Below are positions 23,860 through 34,684 of a DNA stretch of 64,000 nucleotides, one piece after another. Numbering within the stretch: the first letter of the stretch is position 1; each line of letters starts with the position of its first letter. The notes beneath the pieces are model-generated. The model saw nothing but the letters and a program-made list of their open reading frames with translations. It searched no databases and was not told where the DNA came from. The position numbers and the translations under genes were made by a program. Origin of the DNA: Russula earlei (lineage: Eukaryota; Basidiomycota; Agaricomycetes; Russulales; Russulaceae); assembly GCA_025769875.1 (NCBI GenBank), contig JAGFNK010000226.1, positions 1 to 64,000 on the forward strand. Reading direction: 5' to 3'.

Positions 23860-25261
23860 GGGGATGAGGAAGTAGAGGGCATCTTTCGCTGGACTTTTAT
23901 AACCCGTATGGCAGCGGGGTTCTTTCTGTGATATTCCTCTATTAGTCTAGACACTTTGATGTTCTCTACTGGCTCCCAAGAGTCATGGGCTTCGGAGTAT
24001 CCTTCCCACCGGACTTGATACTCCAGTTGTTTCCTCCTTCCAGTTTGTCTCGAACCTAAAATCGTTGCTACTTCATATTCCTCTTCTCCTTCCACCAATT
24101 CTGCTTCTGGATTGGTGTAGTTGGCCCCATGCTCCTCTGTCTCCTTGTAAGGTGTCAATAAGGATGCATGAAGCGCATTATGGATCCTCCAGCGGCTAGG
24201 GAGATCCAATCTGTATGTCACCGGGCTGATCACCTCCGTGATTTCAAAGGGCCCATATCGTTTTGGGCATAGTTTCACTGTAGGATGTGTCATTTTTAGG
24301 TTGGTGCTGTCAAGCCATACCCTTTCTCCTTTCTGATAAGGTTGGAAACTGCTTCTTCACTTCCACATTAGGGAAGTGATCTTCATTGCTTCTTGTGCCT
24401 GTGATCTTGCTTCCTGGATTCGGACTTTCCAATTGTCTATTCTTGGTATCTTGCTTCCCTGATTTGGCTGGTGTGCCTTGGGCGTAAAGCCCATCCATAA
24501 GAAGAAAGGGGACTGCTTGGTTGTCTCTGAAACGTTAGAATTCATTGTGTATTGCACCAAAGGCAGCCAGTCCACCCAATCATGTTGTTGGTGGTTGCAA
24601 AAGATCCTGAGTGATGTTTCCATCGTCTGATTTGTTCTTTCTGATTGTCCATCTGTCTGGGGATGGTGGGCAGTGCTGATATTCTGTTTGATATGCAGCT
24701 GGTTGCAAAGTTCCCTAATAAACTTGAAACTTATTAGTTTGTCTTGATCGGATATGATCTTGCTTGGTACTCCCACAAAGGGGAATATTCTGTCCTTGTA
24801 GAGCTGTGCTAGCTCTTCTGCATCCATCTCTTCCTTGCAAGGAAGCAAGATGATGCCTTTAGTACAATCGTGGTCAGTGACAGTCAATATACTGTCATAT
24901 CCTTTTGACTTCGGCAATTTGACCACAAAGTCCATGCTGACAGTCCAGAGGGGAGTAGCCCCTTCTTCTGGTGGTATGGGATACAGGGGAGGTCGACTTG
25001 GATGAGTGTTTGACTTGTTACTTTGGCAAATTGCGCATCCTTCCACATATTGGTTGACAAAGCGTCTCATGGTGGGCCACCAGTAGTATCACATAATTCC
25101 CAGTAATGTTTTAGCTTTCCCTGGGTGTCCTGCTGTGGGACTGTCATGATACTGTTCCAGTAACGTCCTGTGGGTCCCTTCATTGCCAGTAACCACCAAG
25201 GCTTCATTCTTCCACCACAAGCTATGTCGCTTCTCCAGTCAGTGTCTCTGTACCAAATCAA
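23860..25261 (-). CDS. Element A integrase with chromodomain
   Basis: Minus-strand frames give the zinc-binding N-terminus (YVEGCAICQSNK), the catalytic core with VSMDFVVKLPKS, ISDQDK and HHPQTDGQSERTNQ (DD-E triad region), then VTYRLDLPSRWRIHNALHAS and the chromodomain EYEVATILGSR ... YQVRWEGYSEAHDSWEPVEN. The chromodomain places the element among chromoviruses, whose integrases can target modified histones. A frameshift at about 25067 and one near 24330 separate the frames, so the protein is not made intact. Confidence 0.88.
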
Positions 25262-25334
25262 GTAACTTTAATCAGTGTCTTTCTTCCCCTTGTTGGTTCT
25301 TTATCCATTCTTCCAATGCAGTAGTATGCATTAC

Positions 25335-26900
25335 TCAAATAAAAAGGTGGTCAGGTAGTGTGACCACTTCTTCTTTATCTCCTTGTCCATTGTCAAGGTC
25401 AGGTCTCCTAGACAGGGCATCTGCTTTATTCCTTGCCCCTGCCTGGTGTTTCAGTTCTAAGTTGAAGTCCGCCAAGAAGGTAATGTATCTTGCTACTCGA
25501 CCATTTATTAACTGAGGGTGTCGGTAATGCAACAGGTTTGCATGGTCTGTATAGACCACCACCTTATGCTTTGCTCCCATGAGCAGGTGTCTCCAGTGCT
25601 TCAAGGCTCGCACCATGGCTAAGAACTCTTTGTCCCATATGTCATAGTTCTTTTCTGCTTGTTTCAAGGCTGCAGAGATGCAACCTATTGGCCTCCTCTT
25701 TCCTTGTTCGTCCTTCTGGAATAGTACTGCTCCAATAGCATAATTGGATGCGTCTACTTCCAGTTCAAAGAGTCGCTCCTCATCAGGATGGAGCAGGACG
25801 GGGTTGGAAGATACTATCTGGATAAGTCATTCTAGAGCATCTTTGCATTCTTGGGTCCATTTAAATGGCACCCCTTTCTTTGTCAAGGCAATAATGGGTT
25901 GAGCAATCTGACTGAGACCTCGAATGAAAGCCCTATTGTAACTGAGGACTCCCATGACTTTGCGTACTTCATGTAAATCCTTGATTTCCCTAGGCCAGTC
26001 CGTGATTCCTCGGACCTTGGAGGCCTCAATCTTCATCTTCCCTTCGTCTATGTCCCATCCCAGCATGGTTAGTTTTCGCACCATGAACTGGCACTTCTTT
26101 GGTTTCAGGAAGTATGACTTCTTCTGCATCAGCATGAGTAGTTCGCTAATACATTGCTCATGGATTTCTAGTTGTTCAGGACTGTCCCCCATGGCAATTC
26201 CAAAGTCATCCAGATAGTTGACCATGTATTCTGCCCATCGGTCCAGCCAGTCACTGAAGTCTCTTCTCATCAGCCTAGTAAAGAAGGCTGGCGTGTTCTT
26301 GAGCCAGAAATACATGACGTTGGGCAGGTAGGTTCCATATGGCGTCTTGAAGGCTGCCCTCCAGCGATCCCCTTGTGCCAGTCGTACATTATTGTATCCC
26401 CATCGTATATTGAACTTCGAGAACACCTTTTTTCCTCAAAGTCTTTCCACCTCTTGTTCCAGATGTGGTAAAGGTTCATTGTCTCGTCTGGCCCTCTGAT
26501 TTAGTTGTCAATAGTCTACAATGATCCTCTTCTCCTTGCTGTCCTTCTTGCCAATGAAGAACACTGGAGATGTGTAGCTGAATGGACCTGGAGTGATGTA
26601 TCGCTTTTCTACTTCATCAGCTAGGAATTTCTTGAGGTATTCTCGTTCATCTCGTGTTAGGGGGTACACTTTGCAGTTTAGCTCCTTTGGTGCATCAGGC
26701 AACAGCTCTATCTGCATATCTGGTTCCCTTGGTGGTGGAAACCTCTGGGACTTCTCTTCTGAGAAGACATCTGCAAAGCGGTGGAATCGCTTTGGAACAT
26801 TGACAAGGGGGTCCTCTCCTTCCTGTGGTTCAATTGACTGTTGGGCCCACTTCTGAGCAATAGTCATTTTTTGTAGGTAAATGGCTCTCCCTTTCTTCAA
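25335..26900 (-). CDS. Element A reverse transcriptase and RNase H
   Basis: Minus-strand frames (26900-26508, 26426-25827, 25826-25335) cover RT and RNase H: CKVYPLTRDEREYLKKFL, FFIGKKDSKEKRIIVDY, FSKFNIRWGYNNVRL, then VNYLDDFGIAM with the YLDD catalytic box, MGVLSYNRAFIRGL, and RNase H motifs (ELEVDASNYAIGAVL, VYTDHANLLHY, NKADALSRRPD). Stops at about 26507 and 25827 interrupt the chain. It closely matches element B in the same domains. Confidence 0.88.
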
Positions 26901-26963
26901 TTGTTGGTTTTCATCTCTTGCTTGCTTTTGGATATTTGCGACATAGAGATCCAGGTACTTGTA

Positions 26964-27300
26964 TCAAGCAGTCTCAATCTGTACCGCTCCTTCCATCAGC
27001 TGTCCTTTTTTCCAGTTGATGGTGGGGTCGAATTCATATAGAAAGGGATATCCCAGGATGACCCAATCCATTCCTAAATCTGTGAGATAGAACTTTTGCA
27101 AGCTCTCCTTCTCCTTATATCGGATGCGAAGCCAGCAGTAATGGGTGAGTTCCCCTTGCTTATTCTGGGTTCTGTCGATGTTTCGTACTACCATGGGTTC
27201 ATGTAGTTCTTGTTTCCCAATCTTCAGTCTTTTCCAAGCTGAGTGATAGATGAAGTTCTCTGTTGCTCTGCTGTCCAGTAGAGCAGATTCCTCAGGCCTG
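26964..27300 (-). CDS. Element A aspartic protease
   Basis: The sense strand shows ALLDSRATENFIYHS at about 27285-27240, followed by VRNIDRTQNKQGELTHY and WVILGYPFLYEFDPTINW, the usual retropepsin layout. The catalytic D-S/T-G box reads DSR because GGA has become AGA at what would be a CpG. A TGA follows the end at 26964. Confidence 0.8.
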
Positions 27301-27399
27301 TCATGTGTGCAGTGATGAAAGTGAATGGAATATTCATAGCATTCAATCTTCTAATGTACACTTGCAACACACTATTCTTCCTAAGCCAGGCCGTCGACT

Positions 27400-28389
27400 T
27401 AGGGGTTCCTAAAAACCCTGTTCCATCAGTTCTTCCAAATAAGTCCTCCTTCTGTTTGGTGGATATCTTCTTTCTGGATGCAGAGGAGGAGCTCTTGTTA
27501 TATGTAGGAGGAGGAAATGTGGATTGCCCAGGGACAGTGCTTTCATTTCCACTGTCCCCTGAATTGTCCTCCTTTTCTGTTTCCAGAGCTCAAGCTTTTC
27601 CTTTGTCCCTTGGGTTACTTGATTTCTTTTTGACTCTGTCCTTGTCAGGACAGTTCTGGCTGATATGTCCTGCTTTCTTGCTGATGAAGCATTTCCCTTC
27701 TGCTAGCAGTTTCTTCTTTTCCTCTGTCAGAGGAGGACGTCAGCTTGGTCCTTGCTGCATCAGTGGATACTGAGTCCACTTCCATAGCATTTGGGTCTCT
27801 TTGGTTTTGCCTTTTCCCAGCCTGTAGGGATTTCATGTGATTTTCCCTGGTGGTCAACGATCCACCTCCAGATTTAATATTGGCTTTCATGAGCTGGTCT
27901 CTGGCCTGTTCTTCCCTAGCAGCATTGATCCATGCTCACAGATCATTGATGGCAGGTATGTCTCTGACTGGTCGACTGTAGATTTGTCGCACCAGCCAGG
28001 TGATTAGTCCAGCCTTATAGGCTTCGACTGCTCCTGGTGAATTCTGGTCCCATCCTGCTTTACTGAGCAGAACAAGGAATTTGCTGGTATAGTCATCCAG
28101 CGATGCTGCTTTAGACATGGACAATTGTTGTAGCTCCATGAAAGCGTCTTCAGGCTCTGTGGTGTCTTTGAATTCTCTGAAGAAGTCATCCACAAATTCG
28201 GTCCAAAAGAACATGTCAGTTGGATGTAGCTGCACTGGTGCATAGGGAGACGGCGGGTCTCCATTTCTTTTTGCTTCTACCAGGTTTGTTTGGTTGACCA
28301 CCCATTCATGCACCTTCTCTCCTTTGATGTAGGTGAGAGCTAGGGCTACTCACTTCATTGGAATAGTCATAGTTGGGTTGTCACTGTTA
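27400..28389 (-). CDS. Element A gag, C-terminal part
   Basis: Minus-strand frames encode HEWVVNQTNLVEAKRNGDPP, FFWTEFVDDFFREFKD, DDYTSKFLVLLSKAGWDQ (capsid-like) and, after TGA at about 27933, MKANIKSGGGSL. A knuckle whose second Cys is Ser (CFISKKAGHISQNC) is intact in element B; in A a frameshift cuts it near 27735. The N-terminal part lies beyond the nested element, at 33486-34680. Confidence 0.85.
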
Positions 28390-29080
28390 CTGTCGTTTTC
28401 ACGTGACCTTGCACTTGCCATTTTTGGATGTCATTTCGAGTGCAAAATCAAAACTGCTATATCTCAACAGTTTCTCAACAGATTGCCTTGAAACTTTGAC
28501 AGTACAACCTTACATACTGTATCTAGGTGCAGCTAAAATATGGGAGCCTAATATTCAGTTCCTGAAATGTTGATTTTAGGGTGCTGACATGGGTGCAAAA
28601 CTTTGAACTGCCATATCTCAACTGTTTCTCAATCAATTGACTTGAAACTTCGACAGTGGTATCTCATGTACTGTATCTAGGTGCAGCCCAAGAGTTGGGG
28701 TCCAATTCTTAGTTCTTGAAGTCTCGATTTTTGGGTGTGATCTGAGTGCGAAATTTCGAACTGCCATATCTCAACCATTTCTCCATAGATTGCCTTGAAA
28801 CTTGGACAGTGGGATCTCATGTACTGTGTCTAGGTGCATGCCAAGAGTTGGTGTCTAATTATTAGTTCTTGAAGTTTTGATTTTTGGGTGCAGATCTGTG
28901 TGCGAAATTTTGAACTGCAATATCTCAACCATTTATCCATGGATTTCCTTGAAACTTGGACAGTAGAACCTCATGTACTGTATCCAGATGCAGCCAAATC
29001 ATGGGTTTCACTGCCTGAATTTTTACGTTTTGGGATGCTGACCCCAAGCATGATAAGATTACATTATCCCTATAGCTAAC
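28390..29080 (+). repeat. Left terminal inverted repeat with four ~154-bp subrepeats
   Basis: The arm contains four tandem diverged units with period 153-154 bp. A landmark ATCTCAAC recurs at 28461, 28615, 28768 and 28922, each followed by GATTGCCTTGAAACTT or close variants. The inverse of the whole arm is at 32808-33483. Confidence 0.9.
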
Positions 29081-30340
29081 TGTAGCAAGCTGGGTCAGGG
29101 CACGCTGAGTTTGTGCGACTGGACAGTGATTGTCTTTGAACTGAGAGTAATCAGAGAGTGGGAGGAAGGGATGCAAGTGAGAAGAGGAAAGAGGGAGACA
29201 AGGGGGAACAGAAGTGTGTCGAACGCGAAGGACGCAGGCGCGCAAAGCAGAGAGGAAGTCGGAAGGCAGGCATGGGCGAGGGCGACAGACAGAGAGAGGA
29301 GGCGAGCAGGTAGGCGGAGCCGAGCGAAGAGGATTGAAAAGGGGAAAGTGGGAGATGACGATGAGAGACTTGGCATGGCTGCGATGATGGTGATTTGACT
29401 TTGCTTTCAGCTGAGTCGGACTCCAACTGATTCAGAGGGGGACAGAGAGGATAGATTTGCATCTAGTCATGAACGACAATCTATGCTATTTTAAACCAAA
29501 TCTGAATTGAGGGAAAGGGAATACTTTGAGGGAGGTGAGGAGGGGAGCATGAGACGAGAGCACGAGAGGGGAGTGAGAGACACTGAAGGGAAACATGTAT
29601 GGAATTGGGTTGTAACAAGGCCAGTTGTAGTATGAAGGGATGAGAGGTGGTATAGTAATGGTATGAAAGGAAAATAGAGTCATGAGTACCATACCTGATG
29701 CTCTGAACCAAGCTAAAAACTCCTATGTGAGGTGCAGATGGGGCAACGAGGCTGCAGAATGAGGGACAACCATGTCTGGTGCGTTGACAAGCGAGCCTGA
29801 TGAAAGGTGTTTGAGACCGGGTAAGACGGTCAAGGCAGTGTGGTGGGATGTGATGCTGTCAGGCGGGCTGAGGTGTGTATGCATGATGAAAGGGATTCAA
29901 GACTGGTCAAGATGGTGGCGAGATGTCGATGAAAGAAGTAAAGAGAACAGAGGGGAAAGGCGAGGCAGCGAAGGTGGAGGTGATGAAAGAAAAGACAAGA
30001 GGGATGACATGGGTGTAGTGGGGATGAAAGGTGGCTGGAGAGTGATGGCAAAGGCGACGACAGAGAGCCAACGCAAGCGAAATGGAGGGTGGAAGGCAGG
30101 GCATAGTGCGAGCGTTGATAGGCGAGAGGAGAACGATGGTAATATCATCCGGGATATAGACATTGACGCTCCAGCCTTCATGTGGTATGAGGTGAGAGTT
30201 GGTGAATGAAAGGAATGTGTGGAAAAGCAGAGACGGCGTAAGTGCACTCATGTGACTCCGAGACCAGCAGGACTGGTCACCCTTGGATGGTTGCATACAG
30301 CAGGTTCAGTCTTCGTGCTCTCTGAACTGTGAGCTGACCA
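29080..30340. other. Purine-rich interior of the TIR element
   Basis: The plus strand here is strikingly rich in G and A (runs such as GAGGGAGACAAGGGGGAAC), so the minus strand reads as Ser/Pro/Leu-rich nonsense. No domain or exon chain was recognised. Its origin could be another captured fragment. Confidence 0.5.
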
Positions 30341-32380
30341 TTGCGTAGGCTATTTTCCACGACTCACCCTCTTACTCCCCAACATCACAATAATCATTGT
30401 CACACTTCCTCCATCCAAGAGCTCAGAAAGCGAATTGTCCCTTACCAAACAGATTCAGCCCCTGCCTCGTGCTCATGCCCACAAAGGCAGCGCTGAATGG
30501 CTGGCAAATATCCGAGGAATCCAAAACCTCATGGGCCTGATGTACTGTGGCTATGTCTCGAATCTATCCTGGTCGATTGTATTGACAGAAACCCATCCAG
30601 CGCTGACATCCATGATGCAGTCGTCCCTTACGTTCACCATCTCACCTTTGCTACTCCCTACACTGCCGTTCAGTTTCACCATCATACAACTGAGCACGCT
30701 TCTTGCCCTTCCCCTCCTGTAGGTGGTTCCTCTTTGCTCATTGTTCCTTGTAGGCGGCCTCACCCTGTTCGCCTTCTCCCACCCTCTCATACGAGATGCA
30801 CTCGCATGATCCCTTGAGGCCCTGCTGCTCCACCGCTGGTGCGCATGCCTCATGCACCTAATTGATGACGACACGCTCAAGGACCATCACTTCCAGAGCG
30901 AGCTCTGCAAAGTCAAACTATTCGAGAACGAATGCTTGGCCCCAGGCGGCAAAGGGGTGGGGTGGAACAAGGCTAACCTCAAAATGGGTGAGCGCATCGC
31001 GTGGACGCGTGGACAGGATGGCTGCAGTGCCGTCACAGTGGATGGCGGCGGTGGCAGCGGCAATGGTGCTGTGAGGTCTGTGGTCACCTTTCTTTGTGCC
31101 CATCGTGTGGTCTGCTCACATGGTAACAGCAGCAATCTCACATTCCTGCTCAAACCTGGTTGGGCGTTTGTTGATGTCATGAACCATTCCCCGGAGAGGG
31201 CCCTTGAAGGACCCTTCCTTATAGGAGGAAACCCAGCCTCTATGGTGTCACCCTGTTCACATGAGCAAAAGGGGTGAGTAGAGGTGTCCACAATATCGCG
31301 CACGCATTGTTGCGCGAGCGATTCTCGGCACAATCGACATACAGCAAGCCCCACTTAAAGGCAACCCTTCTAGCAACAATAGACAGTATTAGGGCCTTCC
31401 TAAGGACCCTTTGGAACGACCCTAGGAACTCTACAATGGGTACTAACCTAGTATCAAAGGCCCTACAACGCGTTATTAGATCAACTCTAATAACTATAGA
31501 ACGAACTACAAGGCAACACTAAGGACCTTAATAGAAGTATTAGGGTCGACTCTAAGGACCCTAATAGAACTATATAAGGGCCTTATAAGATAACACTATT
31601 CCCTAACCAAACTACAAGTCCTCAAATGACCGACCCTAAACTAACTAACAGGAAATGAATCAGGTGCTTGCACGTGCACTAAAGCAGTGAACACGTGGAC
31701 AATAGAAGCTCTTACTCATCAAGAGAAGCTTCTTACTCAGCAGCTTACTGAGCATGACTGAGCATGCTTCATAAGCGTCCTCTGACTTCTTACTCATCAC
31801 TCTATTGTGCTTGATAACAAGGTTATGACTTGTTCCCTATTTAGCAGTTCTCTTGTAGTATATAAGCGCTCAATAAAGTAGCGGACAGTCCTCAGACTGT
31901 CCATTTGTTTACGGCACTCTCCATCCCTGGGATACTCCTTTAAGGACCATCCCCTTGTGACTATCCTGGCCTCTTCCCTGCGTGACTGCTCTACTCTCAC
32001 AGTAACAATACCTCTCTGGTATTTGTTACTACTCTGGACTCTACTCCTTGCCCACACGGTCTTGGACGTCTATCGACTTGTCTTCGAGCTTATCCCTCAC
32101 TCTTGAACTGGATAGTTCAACAGTGAGTCTTGACAGTTGAGACCAAAGACTGGTGGGCTGACATTAAAGCCAAGTGGTGCGAAGTTGGTGCAGATAATTG
32201 TGAGCTTTCTTTTTTTTTCTGTCATCGATAAACCAGTTTGTTCATGCTTTTGTGGCTCCCAGTGGGATGGGTGTATACAAATGACGCATGGCTTGAGCTG
32301 CACACTTTGCCAGTGGGCGAGGGGAAAGCTCAAATGATGCGGAGATGGCAGTGGGTCAGGCAAATCGCACCACATATAAC
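30340..32380 (+). pseudogene. Captured DysF-domain peroxin-like gene (PEX24/PEX28-32 type)
   Basis: On the plus strand, FPRLTLLLPNITIIIVTL is followed by HKGSAEWLANIRGIQNLMGL, ADIHDAVVPYVHHLTFATPY, FAFSHPLIRDAL, VKLFENECLAPGGKG (DysF-N), KANLKMGERIAWTRGQDG, SSNLTFLLKPGWAFVET, KDWWADIKAKW and GWVYTNDAWLELHTLP (DysF-C), ending MRRWQWVRQI. This is the layout of fungal integral peroxisomal membrane peroxins. Introns are retained (for example 30542-30600 and one before GWVYTNDAW, about 32202-32261), so capture was at DNA level. Stops, frameshifts and a 961-bp LTR inserted between FV and ETKDW show it is dead. The identification is from memory of the family. Confidence 0.75.
31175..32135 (+). mobile_element. 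Solo LTR (961 bp) inside the captured DysF gene
   Basis: It starts TGTCATGAACC and ends AGTCTTGACA. GTTGA occurs immediately before (31170-31174) and after (32136-32140), a perfect 5-bp duplication. Removing the insert restores GWAFVETKDW in the captured gene. TATATAAGCGCTCAATAAA at about 31860 looks like a promoter plus polyadenylation signal on plus. There is no internal coding region, so this is a solo LTR. Confidence 0.88.
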
Positions 32381-32807
32381 AGACCTGTCCTGATGGCTCG
32401 CATAATAAACACTTGCATCCTTTCAGCAGGTGTGCGAGGGGTAGACAAGCAGCAGGAAATGTGAATGTCGTGTGTGAATGCCGTGTCACACACAACAAAC
32501 GCTGAAAGGTGCCCGCCTAACAGCAGCACACTGTCGCTCTGACCTACTGGGCCACCCCTCCATCGTTTGCCATCATTCGCTGCCACCGTATGCGAGGGCT
32601 CGCAGCCCACCATCGCCTTGCCTTGCCTTGCTTGCTTGCTTCGCCCATTCACGTGCGATCACAATCGCTGCCTTGACGCATGCCTTGCGTCATCATTTCG
32701 ATTTCATCTCTCTTGGTCTTCCCTCAGTCCTTGGCTGGCCCCATGAACTCAAGCATGCCCTTCTCGTGCGCTACAGTTGTAAATAGTCATACCATATCAT
32801 GTGTTCA

Positions 32808-33483
32808 GCTGTAGGGACAATGTAATCATATCATGCTTGGGGTCAGCATCCCAAAACAAGCAGTGAAACCCATGATTTGGCTGCATCTGGATACAGTACA
32901 TGAGGTTCTACTGTCCAAGGTTCAAGGCAATCCATGGATAAATGGTTGAGATATTGCAGTTCAAAATTTCGCACACAGATCTGCACCCAAAAATCAAAAC
33001 TTCAAGAACTAATAATTAGACACCAACTCTTGGCATGCACCTAGACACAGTACATGAGATCCCACTGTCCAAGTTTCAAGGCAATCTATGGAGAAATGGT
33101 TGAGATATGGCAGTTCGAAATTTCGCACTCAGATCACACCCAAAAATCGAGACTTCAAGAACTAAGAATTGGACCCCAACTCTTGGGCTGCACCTAGATA
33201 CAGTACATGAGATACCACTGTCAAAGTTTCAAGTCAATTGATTGAGAAACAGTTGAGATATGGCAGTTCAAAGTTTTGCACCCATGTCAGCACCCAAAAA
33301 TCGACATTTCAGGAACTGAATATTAGGCTCCCATATTTAGCTGCACCTAGATACAGTATGTAAGGTTGTACTGTCAAAGTTTCAAGGCAATCTGTTGAGA
33401 AACTATTGAGATATAGCAGTTTTGATTTTGCACTCGAAATGACATCCAAAAATGGCAAGTGCAAGGTCACGTGAGAACGACAG
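32808..33483 (-). repeat. Right terminal inverted repeat of the TIR element
   Basis: This is the inverse of 28390-29080, with few differences over ~680 bp (for example AACAG/AATAG and TGTTGATTTTAGGG/TGTCGATTTTTGGG). It includes the same four ~154-bp units. The near-identity of the arms implies recent insertion or arm homogenisation. Confidence 0.9.
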
Positions 33484-33485
33484 TA

Positions 33486-34680
33486 AGCAGATTCCATAGA
33501 TTGAAATCCTGGACGAAGTACTTCGTCTTCTTCCTGTCTCCTTTGAAGACTTCAGGAGGGTCTCCTTTCAGAGATCCATTGCCTCCATGGGGACCTGGTG
33601 CTGGCTGAGGTGCCAGGTTCGCCCCTGGTCCTACAGGAGGTGCTGCGGGTGGTCCCCCTCCTGGAGGGCCTCCTCCAGGTGGGCCTCCTCCTGGTACTGG
33701 TGGACCTGCAGGTCCAAAGGGGACTCCTCCACCTCCAGGTGGTCCTCCTCCACCAGGTGGACCGCCTCCAGGGTTTATTACAATGGTGGGCCCTGTTCTT
33801 CCACCTGCTGTCTGGGTGGCAATGGTCACTGTCTGCATCGCTGCAATGGTAGCCATTTCAACCAATTCTTCTGGTTCTTCAACAATTGTTGGTTCAATGG
33901 GCGAGACGTGTACTGTCTGCTCTAGTCTTTCAGCTAGCTCCAATACTTCTGGTGCTTCTGCTTTCTGATCTGTAGTTGGAAGGTCCAACTTCTCTGTTTC
34001 TCCACTTGATGACTTTTGTATCAATGGAGCTGGGTCATCTACTACTGGGCTTCTGGGTTCCCAATGAGTAGTATAAGGATCTGTCTTGATTCCTAGACCT
34101 AGGACCTTATATTCGTCAATGTCTTCATCCTCTCCTGCGTAGGGACGTCCTTTGTGGTAATCAACAAAGTACCACTGATTGTTGATGTATTCGCAAGGAA
34201 GGTAGCTTCCTTTGTATTGGACCTCATATCTGTTAGGTCCTTCCTGGTCTGCCCAATTCCAGATGGCAGTCCCTTTTATTCCTGAGGGTAGATCGTCCCT
34301 CTCTCTAGCTTTGAACCAACCAAATTTGGTTCCTTGCTTCGATTTCTGGTTGAACTTTATGCGTATGCTGTGTTCACCTTCGATCTCCAGTTTGTCCGCT
34401 TGCCACTGCCTTTCCTAGGGAGTCAGGACTTGTGTGCCCGCTTACCACTGTCTATGCCAATGACAGTAGGGGTCTTTACAGAAGTATGCGTGTGTCCAAC
34501 CGTGCTGCTCGTCGAGAGTCACGTAGTACACCTTCTTCTTGTCATGGAGAGGTCTGTATAGAGTCTCTCCCTTGACTACTTCAGTGTAGGTTGCTGACGG
34601 TATGATGACTAGATCCTAGTCCTTAGGCTTCCTGCCTATTCTGGTTCACTTTCACTGCGATGTCTGTGATAGAAGCTTGA
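33486..34680 (-). CDS. Element A gag, N-terminal part
   Basis: The minus strand reads from just inside the 5' LTR: HDKKKVYYVTLDEQHGWTHA, GWFKARERDDLPSGIKGTAI, YLPCEYINNQWYFVDYHKGR, an acidic linker, then MIQKSSSGETEKLDLPTT, a Gly/Pro-rich stretch (PPGGGGPPGGGG) and GNGSLKGDPPEVFKGDRKK, where the nested element cuts in. A TAA at about 34440, also present in B, interrupts the first part. Confidence 0.82.
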
Positions 34681-34684
34681 CTTA

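Larger units (their letters stand above)
28390..33483. mobile_element. 5.1-kb TIR DNA element nested in gag of A, carrying a host-gene copy
   Basis: Element B shows the uninterrupted gag sequence. In A the same sequence is split, with TA at 28388-28389 and again at 33484-33485. The inserted DNA begins CTGTCGTTTTCACGTGACC and ends with its inverse (one mismatch). The inverted arms are ~690 bp and nearly identical. Between them (29080-32808) there is no transposase-like frame, but there is a decayed DysF-domain gene copy and a solo LTR. TA duplication and CTGTC ends are compatible with Tc1/mariner-like or other TA-inserting transposases, but the superfamily is not determined. It is best read as a non-autonomous gene-capturing element. 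Confidence 0.88.

Noticed and set aside
31272..31310. AGGTGTCCAC...ATAT motif as a DNA-transposon terminus
   Set aside because: It also occurs at 35613, but at 31283 it lies inside the 961-bp solo LTR, so it is LTR sequence.
28390..33483. Helitron
   Set aside because: Long inverted arms and a TA duplication are present; Helitrons have neither.
33587..33925. Trp/Arg/Ser-rich plus-strand frame
   Set aside because: It is the antisense shadow of the Gly/Pro-rich linker of gag of element A; the same shadow occurs at 49563-49901.
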